From Limnomonas spitsbergensis (Eukaryota > Chlorophyta > Chlorophyceae > Chlamydomonadales): a stretch of DNA of 64,000 nt. Where the stretch lies: positions 1,178,001 through 1,242,000 of the forward strand of contig JAYJMM010000017.1 in assembly GCA_037349105.1 (NCBI GenBank). Reading direction: 5' to 3'. How positions within the stretch are numbered: the first letter of the stretch is position 1; the number at the start of each line of letters is the position of its first letter. This document shows, piece by piece, positions 22,001 through 32,300 of the stretch. Made by a program: the position numbers and the translations under genes. Under the pieces are notes generated by a model. That model did not search any database. It was not told where the DNA came from and saw only the letters and a list, made by a program, of their open reading frames with translations.

Positions 22001-25000
22001 GCTTTAGCTGGCGCACAATAAGGGGGGGAGGAGTAATGCTTTAGCTGGCGCACAATTAGGAGGGGAGGGTAATGATTTAGCTGGCGCACAATAAGGAGGG
22101 GGGGAGTAATGCTTTAGCTGGCGCACAATCCTCACATCACTTCAGAAAGCACGATTCTGCTGAATCGAGCGGCCTGTGGCAGCAAGAAGGGAACAGATTA
22201 AGTTGAAGTTGGCACACAACACCTTGAAGGGCCTGTGGCTGTCAGAGCGAACGGCCTGAGGCAGCAAGGAGGGAACAGACATAGTTGAAGTTAACTCACA
22301 ACACCTGGGAGAGTGGGAGGGCATGTGGCGGTTAAAGTAAAAAGCCTGAGGCAGCAAGAAGGGAACGGATCAGGTTCGGCCCACGATCCTCACATCACTG
22401 CAAATAGCGCACGTCTGCTGTAGGGAACGGCATGTGGCAGCAAGTCAGGATTGGAAAATTGGATAAATTGATACGAGCTGGAGCGGGGACGAAGGGAGAT
22501 CCCCATTCTGGTTGAAGCATCAAAAGAAAGAAAGAACGCTGCGCTCCGCGGGAGGCGTGAGAGTCAAGGAAACAGCACAGCGTGGTTCGAAGCCACGTCC
22601 GCGCCATAACCGTAAGCATCACAAGCATGGGTCATGGCCACCATGTCTGCAACGCATACTAGCACAGACCTTGCAGTTAACTCCCGGTCAGGATTTGTTT
22701 TAGTGTGTGCTAGACCAACTATGGCAGGCCCATTCGCAGCCACCACTGGGCTGATGGGGACCAAATTTTCACCGGCTTGCGGAAGGTGGCCCAATCAAAG
22801 CAAGGCTGGATACACCAGGCCATGATGTGGCTGAAATGAAGCACAAGCACCTCCCCAAAGCATACCAAATGAATACTGATTGGTTGCGACCTGCAGCAAG
22901 CTAGGCATGCATGTGTATCAGTGATGTGCAATTGCGCCGTAATTCAATAATCTTGTAAGTAATTATGGTCCCTTGCGGATAAAAGTAGCTGAATTGGCCT
23001 TGAAATTTCGGTGACTGAAACTCAGCTACGCAATCCAGCTACCGTACGGACCGTAATCGTCACAGCACTGATCTGTATCCTCTCCTCCTGTCTCGTATCA
23101 TTCTATATCCGTTCAGAATTTTTAGAACAGAGCGTCAGACTGTACCTGCATAAGGCTGAAGTCCTGGAACGTCTCCAGGATCACCTGTCCCTTCACTTGC
23201 AAGTGGGGATCCCTGGACCAGCGCTGGAGGACCCAGATGTTCCTGAAAGAGGGGGGGAGTGTGAATAAGTATGGGAGAGTGGTATGTGATACAGGGTGAG
23301 TCCATCGCTGCAGGACCCAGATTCTTTTGAGATTGGGGGGAAGTGTGAATAAGTATGGCAGAGAGAGGAGGCATGTGACAGGTAGAGTGGAGGAGGGCGG
23401 TACAAAAGTACAATGGTGCAGACAGGTGCCTTTCTAAGACTCGACAATCTAAGTGTCCTCCTTCATCCACGTCTCAGATTGCGAGGTGCAGTTAGCCAGC
23501 CATGCATCTGTATCCCCTCCTCCTGTCTCATGTCATCCTACCGGTATATCCACTCATAACAGAGCGTCAGGCTGTGCCTGCATCAGTATTTCTCCCGCCT
23601 AGGATCTGCAAGCGGCACATGGGTTCTGCTCTGCTTGTGTTTATTTTCCGTGGCTGGGCTACAAGTCAGCTACATTTCAGCTACCTCGTGGCCTTTGACG
23701 GATTTTTTCCATGAGCCGTTACGCTCCCCCCGTGTCTTGATCTGCCTGCGGCCTGCTATTTGGGCCATCGGAAGCATGCTGGTCAAGATTTTATCCCACT
23801 CGGCCTTTTGCGGCCAAAAGGCGACCCGCCAAAGGTCACTCACTGCTGGAAAACGCTGATTTGAATTCTGCTCATGCCTGCACCCTAGGGCTGAGAAGTT
23901 AAGCAGATGGGACCAGCCTCTGTAGAGTCCCAGGAAATTCTGTAGCGTCGTGTATCCCTGCCGCACAAAAGCAGGGCCACCCTGGACAGACACCAGAAAG
24001 GCAGACGTGCCGTATTGTGGAGTAGTAGGAGATTCAAATGACGTTTCAGCAGCGGCGTTGTGGGGGAGCAAGAGAGGCACCTGTCTTCAGAGCAGCTGGT
24101 GCGCCACCCCAGTGCAGAACTGTAGATGCCTAGCTGAGCCCCTTCCCCCCAAAGGATGCTGTGTTTCCTTTCCCGGCTACGAATTTACCTTTGGTAGGCC
24201 GCCCCACAGCCGCCAAAGGCCCGATTGGGACCGAACCTGGACCGGCCTACGGTGGGCGGCCAAAGTAGCATGGCAGGCCACGAAACGGGTCTCCGGCCTG
24301 AGGCCGCAGTGTACCTGACATAGAGCTGAGTCATGAGGAAAGGAATACTGAATGGATAGCGCAGATAAACTCTTCGCTTGTATGCCTCAGGGCTTTGATA
24401 GTCCATTGCAGAGGTCCATTGGGGGCTAGGGGGTCACCAGGGCCTACCCTTCTGCCGCAGGAGGCCCTGCACATGCTTGCCCCGCGGCGGACAACAGCCC
24501 GACCCTAGCCAAACCCTGACTGACCTACAGGCCCGGGCCCAAGCAGCGCGGCTTGCCGCATGGGGTCCCTGCCCGGAGGCCAGAAGTGAGCTGAAATGTA
24601 CCAATGTAGCCGGAATATGGCCGAGCCACACAAATTAAACACTGGGCCTCACCACTTGATGAGGATGCTCGGCTCCTCCAGTGGCTGCATCTTGGCGGGC
24701 ACCAGGGTTGAGATTGCGGCGCCATCACGGGTGAGGCGTCCGAGGATCCTGCACGGTAGATTTGAAATGCTTTCACGATTCACAATATTTAAGGGCGAGG
24801 GGTGCATACCGGTACAAAACATATTATCGCCATGTCAGCGCCAGTTTCCGTCGTTTTCTTTTAGTTTTTCCCCGTGTTTCGAATCGGGGGGAGCATTGAC
24901 GGTTAATGACTATTAATAAAAACCCAAGGGCTGGCAATTCAAATCCACGGGGTATACACATCACTGATTCTTTGAGAGGGGTGCTTAGGCGAACCGTCGA

Positions 25001-26108
25001 AGGCCGGGTCAAGTCCCACTGAGAGGCGGATCTTGCAGACACCACTGTTCATGTGAAGGTCCTTCAGCTATATTTCCGACTTCCTAGTTCCATTCCCCAC
25101 GCCTCATGCAGCCCTAAGCATACAACGTTTCTTTCTGCCCGGCATGCGGCGTCGATACCTCATACACATTGGATGTAAGGATTGTAAGCCATTCCGTGTA
25201 CCGTACTTGACTTTGACTCCCTATCTCCATGGCCGGTACCTCCCATTTAGCTAGATTTTCTACTCTTTGCTCCCAAGCCCCACACCTCATGAAGCATTGA
25301 GCATACAGAGCTTCAAACCCGGCGCGCAGCGATGATACCATCATTATGAGCCATAAAGCTTGGATGTACCGGTAAGCCATACCATATACCGAACTTGACT
25401 TTGACTCCCTATTTCCATGACCTGCACGTCCCTCAAGTCCCTTCTAGTTTGATTGTATGACTCCTTCCTCCCAAGCCCCACACCTCATGAAACCTTGAGC
25501 GTACAACGCCTCAAACTGCCCGGCGCGCAGCTTTGAAGTATCACCGATGACCATGTGTTGCTCCGTCACAAATGCATCCATGGCCCGCATCCGCGCGGTT
25601 GCCTTGACTGCATCAAACTGCATGAGACATGGGGGCGCTTGGGGACGTGCGCAGATGCATGGGGCTTGGGGGTGCATGACGACAAGAGGCAGGTGGGTAA
25701 TTGGTGATTCGCTAGAGCAGACAGACACGTCAAAGGCAGGTGTGGATCGATGTACCGCATGCTGATTAAGTTAAGACAGCACTTGAATACTGTTGTACCG
25801 TATCAAAGTGTTTCTATTCATGAAAAGGGGAGATTTCTTACCTTCGCATGTCTGAGGTACATGAGAATGTAGGCATAGCCCTCTAGCCACGAAGCGGTCA
25901 GGGGTTTCTTCATGAAGCTTGCCCTCACGGCTGCCATGCCCGCTGCGCGAGAAAGGTCGGTCTCGCCGAGCTCGCTTTCAGCTGCCTCTCGCAGGTCCGG
26001 GGATAGACCAGAGGGGAAAGCTGGAGGGGCCAGGACAGATGCCTCGTCCGGCTCGACTAAGGGTTCCGGAATCGAGGTGGGTACAACCAGGGACTCTTTC
26101 AAAGACAT
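19040..26108 (-). CDS. CRAL-TRIO (Sec14-like) lipid-transfer protein
   Basis: Six exons: 26108-25842, 25617-25484, 24748-24653, 23242-23146, 21931-21804 and 19436-19040. They total 1,119 nt (372 residues, stop TAG), with all splice phases consistent. Residues about 60-135 form the CRAL-TRIO N-terminal helices (YILMYLRHAK ... FVTEQHM ...), then LGRLTRDG, VKGQVILETFQDFSL, RLKGIWIINQP, and the typical domain end RVRMFGNEKSELHALI / SPDVLPCELGG. The last about 85 residues are an Ala/Glu-rich tail. Such proteins bind phosphatidylinositol or other small hydrophobic ligands and act in membrane trafficking and signalling. There is no signal peptide, so it is probably cytosolic. It is divergent from the sulfotransferase gene. 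Several exons are flanked by decayed tandem copies of themselves, listed separately. Confidence 0.88.
19873..20012 (+). repeat. dispersed ~130-bp repeat, copy
   Basis: A GC-rich sequence with the order ggccgcc...cactgggcc...ttgggac...ggccggtggccc...caggcccc...gtagctgaattgtagctgaa. Related copies occur at 22,722, 24,194, 24,480, 28,333, 28,490 and 35,213, with reverse copies at 18,690 and 23,640. It is short, non-coding and diverged: possibly a SINE or MITE family, but no tRNA boxes or terminal repeats were recognised. Confidence 0.6.
20046..21411 (+). repeat. 62-bp satellite array 2 (in CRAL-TRIO intron 5)
   Basis: A 116-bp leader (20,046-20,161) nearly identical to bases 5-120 is followed by about 20 copies of the 62-bp unit. 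Here most units carry ttcgca where array 1 mostly carries tccaca, so the two arrays have homogenised separately. The last unit is degenerate. The array lies within the intron before the final exon of the CRAL-TRIO gene. Confidence 0.95.
21943..22420 (-). repeat. decayed tandem copies of CRAL-TRIO exon 5 acceptor side
   Basis: Upstream of exon 5 (21931-21804) the intron first holds about five roughly 47-bp units (ctttagctggcgcacaataa), then four to five diverged copies of the start of exon 5 including its acceptor (gttgaagttggc ... cctgaggcagcaag). They carry frame-breaking changes, so they look like decayed exon duplications rather than usable exons. Confidence 0.7.
22722..22842 (+). repeat. 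dispersed ~130-bp repeat, copy
   Basis: Shares the actatggcagg...cagccaccactgggc...ggtggcccaatcaaag...tgtggctgaaatgaagc layout with the copy at 19,873. It lies within CRAL-TRIO intron 4. Confidence 0.5.
23255..23350 (-). repeat. decayed tandem copy at CRAL-TRIO exon 4 acceptor
   Basis: The sequence around the exon 4 start (ggaggacccagatgttcctg ... agtgtgaataagtatgg) is repeated once, diverged, about 85 bp further into the intron (caggacccagattcttttga ... agtgtgaataagtatgg). Confidence 0.65.
24194..24340 (+). repeat. dispersed ~130-bp repeat, copy
   Basis: Contains gccgccccacagccgcc, cccgattgggaccgaacctg and a gcggccaaagtagc block, closest to the copy at 35,213. A further weaker copy lies at about 24,480-24,605. 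Confidence 0.55.
25090..25440 (-). repeat. decayed tandem copies of CRAL-TRIO exon 2 donor side
   Basis: Two diverged copies (about 25,240-25,420 and 25,090-25,200) of the 3' end of exon 2 and its donor follow the true exon at 25617-25484. They include versions of LRAGQFEALYAQGFMRCG. Stops and lost frames show decay with distance from the exon. Confidence 0.75.
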
Positions 26109-26321
26109 TTTTATATGAGGGAGACCAAGTGATGATCAGACACGACAGGGGGGTGCGGGGATGGTACCATCCGCTCAAGTTCGGCCGATCCTGTACGGCA
26201 ACTAGATCTCCTAGATCTGGCATCGCGACAAAAAAGCTCGTCGCAATTAGCTGCATCGGTGGAGTATCAGGGAGGATAAATGGACACGTTTACTAGCTGA
26301 GTGCAGCATAGGACCAGCTTG
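26109..26321. promoter_or_regulatory. divergent promoter between CRAL-TRIO and sulfotransferase genes
   Basis: Only 213 bp separate the two start codons, so both core promoters and leaders must fit here. It contains the duplicated agatct in ctagatctcctagatctgg near the middle; no clear TATA box was found. Shared control is likely but not shown. Confidence 0.6.
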
Positions 26322-29300
26322 ATGGGGTTCCCGGTGTTGCTGCTCTGGCTGCAGATTGTTTGTGTACAGGCATTATGCCTGAGTCCTGGGACCTTTGCAA
26401 TCTCCAAGTCAGATGAACCATTGGAAAATTTTAACCAAGATTCCGAGAGTGCCAAGAGAGAGTGCTGCGCGGTCGGTGTGACCCCCTTCGTCGTCCCAGA
26501 CGATTTCACCTCCCCCAAATTATGGGGCTTCATCATCGGGGCTCAAAAAGCAGGTGATGCAGTGCAGGTCTGCAACCTTCAGATGACCCAGCTTGCATGG
26601 AGCACACACTTTCATGGCGCTCGCATGCGTACAGGCGCAGCATTGCAGCAGCGCGGGTCTACCACCTTCAGATGACCCAGCTTGCATGGAGCAAACACAT
26701 GCATGGCGCTTGCACTTGCATGGTGCTCGTACTTGCATGGCGCACGCACGCGTACAAGTGCAGTAGCGCAGGTCTGCCACATTCAGATCACCTAGAGTGG
26801 GAGCAGGATCTGCGCCAAGCCATGCGACACATCGCTTGCATGTCGCACACAGATGCATGGCGCATGCATGCATAAAGGTGTGCAGGTGGATAAACATCCT
26901 GACGGCATCCATGTCTGCTAAAAATTGTGCTGTCTGCCTGCAGCAACTTCAGTGATAGACACTGAACTCTCATATTTCAGCAGAGCCAATCTACCAGCAG
27001 CAAAAAAAAATCAGGTCACACATCACCACCACCTTCTCACTCTTCTGTCCAAACTACCACCTCATACGCCTCAGATTCCGCCCTGCCACCTTCACATCCT
27101 GAGGTTGTACGCTCCTCCTGCACCTGAAGTACCGTCTTGCCCCACCTTCCCCCTCACGTTCCACACTTCCATACTTCTACCTCCTTCCTGCACCTCAGGT
27201 ACCACCTTCCTGTACAACGAGCTCTTGAGCCGCCATCCCAACATCCGCGGGCAGACCCTGCAGGGCGGCCGCCGCCAGCATCGCCTCAACGGGGCAAAAG
27301 AGCCGCAGTATTTTAACCGGCTGCCCCTGGGGAGCACCCGACAATACCTCAAAGCGTTTGAGAGATCACTGTGAGTTGAAGGGAAAGGGTGGCAGGACCG
27401 GCAGTTACGGGATGCAATTAAACCAAAAGCACGGGCATGATTAGGGACTGTCAAGAGTTCTTCAGCAGGCTGCCCTCGGGGAGCAGCCAAAAAAAACTCA
27501 GAGCTTTTAAGGGATCTCTGTGAGTTGAAGGGTGAGGGCTGTTGAAGCGGGATGGAATGGATCCAAAGGCTGGACCATCATTTGGGACGGCAGGATGAGC
27601 CAGGGTGCTTAAGCATGGGCTGCCCTTGGGGAGCAGCAGGTAGCGCGTCAGAGTATTTAGATATCACTGTGAGCATGTGAAAGGGGACGGGCCGCTGATG
27701 AGTGACCCTTGAAGCATGGTTATATTTAATTTAATTAATTTAAACTAGGGATAATTATCCATTTATAGGCATTCTAGGCATTATGATACATTTTATTTAA
27801 TTATTTTAAACTAGGCAGGATTATAGGATGAGGGGGGTCCATGCCTTGCCCGCCTTACCTGCATACCTGTAGTGATCACAGGTGCATCACCTGTGATCAC
27901 TACAGGTATAATGGGGTGTGGCCCTGGTAGACACTTTCCATACCCGAATGACCATTCCAGCCTTGCCAGCATCACCTGCATCCCCTGGAGTCCTGTCCAG
28001 CCTATGCTTCATCCTTGGGGATCAGCTCGTCATGCTCTCCATTCCGTAGCCTCGGATCAGGTGCCTCATAGGTGGTACTCAGGTGCTCTCTTGCTTCATC
28101 TTGCAAGGACTGCGGATTTGAAACCCTCCTAATAAATTGAGAATAGCATGAAAGGTTTATCTACATCCCAATGCTCTCAGACTGGGTAATTAGGCTGAAC
28201 ACACTAGCAAGGACCCCAAAAACTTACAAATTTCTTGAGCTTTTCGTCAAAACTGCAGCACTGACCTCCTGACCCAGCTGGGTGCAGCCATTCAAGTGTT
28301 GATGCTTCTCTATTCGCATTCGACTACTGTTGGCAGGCCGCCAGGCAGCCAGCACTGGGCAGGTGCTGGTCAAACATGAACCAGCCGCCGTCCGGTGGGA
28401 CATCGTGCGGGGCTAGATGCACCAGGCCCCTATGGCTGCAGGTTGTTGCAGCTGAATTGTAGCTGAAGTACCGGTTTCGTGACTCAAACATGAACCAGCC
28501 GCCGGCCGGTGGGCCCACCCGCAGGGCTAGATGCACCAGGCCCCTGTGGCTGCAGGCTGTGATGCAGCTGAATTGTAGCTGAAGTACCGGTTACGTGAGT
28601 CAAGCGGTGTTGCGACCCCCTCTTCCCATCCAGAGACGGCGCCCTCAACGCCTCTCAGACCACGTACCTGGATGGGACCCCGGACTACATGCACATCCCC
28701 TCGGCGGCGTGTCGCATCTCGGCTGCAATTCCGCAGGCGCGCATCGTGGTGCTACTGCGGGACCCCGTGGCCCGCGCCCTCTCACACTGGAACATGGTGC
28801 GAGAGGTCGGCCGCTTTGAAATCAAGGACTTTGAAGCAGAGGCGAGTGAGGGGGATAGGTGCCTTAAGGGGGGGGATTCTGGGGAGGGGGATAGAGGCGG
28901 ATGAGGGGGGCAGGCGCCCTCCCGCACTGGAACATGGAGCGAGAGTTTGGCTGCTTTGAAATCAAGGACCTTGAAGCAGAGGTGCGGGGGAGAGGTGCCT
29001 TGAGAGGGAAGGGTGACGGGGATAGAGGCCAGTGAGGGAGACAGGCGGGTGAAAGGGAGAGGCGAGTGAGCGGGAGGCGCTCTAGAGGCACACTTCAACA
29101 TGGTGGGAGAGGTTGGCCGCTTTGAACTCGAGGACTTGGACGCCAAGGCAAACGAGCTGCCTGGAGGAGAGGCGAGCTAGGGCGACTGGAAGCGAGGTTG
29201 CCCTGGAGGAGAGATGACTGGGCAAGGGGTGTGTATGAGGGGAGAGGCGCCTTGGGGAAAGAGGAGGCGGGTGAGGGGGAGGCGCATGCTGGCACTATAG

Positions 29301-32300
29301 TCGGGTGCGAGAGGTCGGACGCTTTAAAATCAAGGGCTTTGAAGCAGAGGCGAGTGAGGGGGAGAGGTGCCTTAAGGGGGGCAGGCGGGTGAGAGGGAGT
29401 GAGGCGAGTGAGGGAGAGGCGATTGAGGAAGGGCCTGTTTGAACGTGAGAGGGGCGCGCCCGTAGGAAAGGCGAACGAGGGAGGGAGTCCCACAGAGGGG
29501 CTCCTCCCCCGCCCCCCCACCTGACCCCCCTTGTTCCCTGACTCTGTCCCTTCCTCCAGTTTGACCCTCCTGAGGTCACTGTGGCCTCTCTGTTTCGTGT
29601 TTGGTCCGTGTTCCCCCCTTGTCCCCATCCCTCCTGCACCCCTGACCCTCGGGTTCACCTGGTCCCTCCTTTTGTGGTCACTAAAGGTCTTTTGGGGTGT
29701 GGCCCTTGTTGACCCTTTCCATACCCGCATGACCAGAATGACCCATTTCCCGCCCGATGACACCTTTTGTCTACCCTCGGAGCGCATACTTCATGTTAAT
29801 CGCCCGCTCCTGCTAAGTTGCGTGATGACTAGTTGTCCATGGGGGAGAATCAAATGGAAAGACTTCAATACGTGGGGGGGGGTCATGGGGGGGTCAATGA
29901 AAATACCTCTCCTGCTTTGCTGCGCTATAGCAACTGTTTTATGGGGGGATAACAGTAGTAAAAATGAAAAGGTTTCAGAATGGGAACAATAATTGGGAGC
30001 ATGCCTTAAGCTTCCGCTCTTTCTCTGAATTGGAATACCGTCAAACCCTCTGGTCAAACCGGTCATCTGGAGTATATTTCATACACTGTACCGGTAAACT
30101 GCAAAATCAAATTATGCCGATATGTTTAGTACCGGTATATTAAGTTTTGAGGCGTGGGAATGGCGTGGGCCACAAACCCAGTTTGCTTCCGGCTCATGCC
30201 TTGCTGATCCAAGCTGACAGTCCATCACCTGACCCTGGTGGGGTGTCTTTAATCCACGCCTCAGGGCGTTTCGTTATTTATTCTTTTACCGCATTTATTT
30301 TTTGTTTGTGCAGGTAGCAGAGGAGATACATCGGCTGCGTGAGAGCCGATGCTCCTTCGAGGCCCATCAGCCGCCAGGGCAGCGGCAGCTGAAATCGAAG
30401 AATGATTTTGGGACTCATACGAAGGTTTATGTTGGGATCCCGACGCCCAAAGGGGAGGGGGGTGTCGGCATGCCCGATGGGCCTTCAGAGGAGCGTGGTG
30501 ATGAGCTTAGGGCCGGCCGTGTCGGGGGGAACAGCGGCTTTGAGGGTTTCGGAGGCAGCAGACATGGTGGCGGGGGCGGAGCAGGCCAGGTTTGGGTTAG
30601 TGGGGATAGACTTGGTGGCGGGAGTGTGGCGGGCGAGGTGTCAAGCGGCGGGGACGGACATGTGTCATCCCAAGGAAAAGGTCCAAAGCACGAGCAGCCT
30701 GACCTCGGGCGCGGCATTTCGTCTGTGACCTTGTCCGACCCCCGTGCCTCGTCCGGGGACGTGCGGTGGTCCCGGTCAAAGGGCATGAGCAGCTGGAACG
30801 ATTGCTTCCGCTGTGACTTCATCGGCTGCGGCTCCTATGTGGGGCCCGACACGCTCACAGTGGAGGTGAGACAAAAATGTCACTGTTTATGTCAGGGTGC
30901 TTAAGCTGAAATTTGTGTGCATTACGGCCTGCGGCTGTGGGGGCCTGGTGCAGCATGCCCTGCTGCTGCTTGGGCCACTGATTGTCGGTCGGTCAGATTC
31001 TGCTCCTTCCCATCAGCCCAGCCCGGCTGCAAGAACACAAACTAGGGGTCAGGAGAGCGTATTTGTAGCTCCAGGAGGAAACTTGCGGTGGTTGCTAGAT
31101 ATTTTGATACGGTACCCTGTTACCCTGATATCCTGATATCCTAATATCTTGACCCTCTCGGTATTTGAGGTGGTCCCTCTTCTGCAACATACAGACAGAA
31201 AGAGGGGAGGGAGACTGTGAGCCACAGGGGCGCGAGGTGATATCCTCACCATCTTCCAGCCGGGCCCCTTCTGTCTGGTGGATTGTTGATCCTCTTGCTG
31301 CTGCTGAACCGCCTGTGTTGGCTGATTGCGCCCATGCGCCCTGCATCTGTGCCCCGTTTCTACCAGGCGTCCACACTTGTGTTGCCGTTTATACCAACAT
31401 GGAGGCCCGCCTGTCCGCCTGTGGGCCGCGCAGGCAATGAAGCGTTTGAAGGGTCGCCTCCCTGCTGGCTCTTGCAAGTTCGTACATCCGAGGTAGGGTC
31501 ATCACCTGAGAGGTATGTCCAGACTCCCTTAGTCTGGAATACCGTGACACCAGTACTGCAAAATGTTCATCCGAGGTAGGGTCATCACCTGAGAGGTATG
31601 TCCAGACTCCCTTAGTCTGGAATACCGTTACACCAGTACTGCAAAATGTACATCCGAGGTAGGGTCATCACCTGAGAGGTATGTCCAGACTCCCTTAGTC
31701 TGGAATACAGTGACACCAGTACTGCAAAATGTACATCCGAGGTAGGGTCATCACCTGAGAGGTATGTCCAGACTCCCTTAGTCTGGAATACCGTGACACC
31801 AGTACTGCAAAATATACATCTGAGGTAGGGTCATCACCTGAGAGGTATGTCCAGACTCCCTTAGTCTGGAATACCGTGACACCAGTACTGCAAAATATAC
31901 ATCTGAGGTAGGGTCATCACCTGAGAGGTATGTCCAGACTCCCTTAGTCTGGAATACCGTTACACCAGTACTGCAAAATGTATATCCGAGGTAGGGTTAT
32001 CACGTGAGAGATCCGAGGTAGGGATTCGAGGTATGGATTCGAGGTAGAGATCCGGGGTAAGGTCCTCACCTGAGCAGTGGATAGTAGATGGAGACTGCTG
32101 GGTAATTTATGATGGATCATGGAGGGCAAGGAATGAAATAGTGGATGGAAGATACCCGTCCCCATACCTTTATACGCTACATGTAATTAATCAAGGCAAT
32201 ACTAGTTCCTGACTTCCTGTACTGAGTGGATCATGGATCAAGGGGCTCCATTTAGCTATGGCGCCATGCACATAGGTCAGAGTTAGGCTAGGGGACCACT

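Noticed and set aside
28685..29787. Minus-strand Pro/Ser-rich frames of 153 and 230 codons (also at 45,898-47,000)
   Set aside because: Antisense of the sulfotransferase exon and its decayed copies; low complexity and no family.
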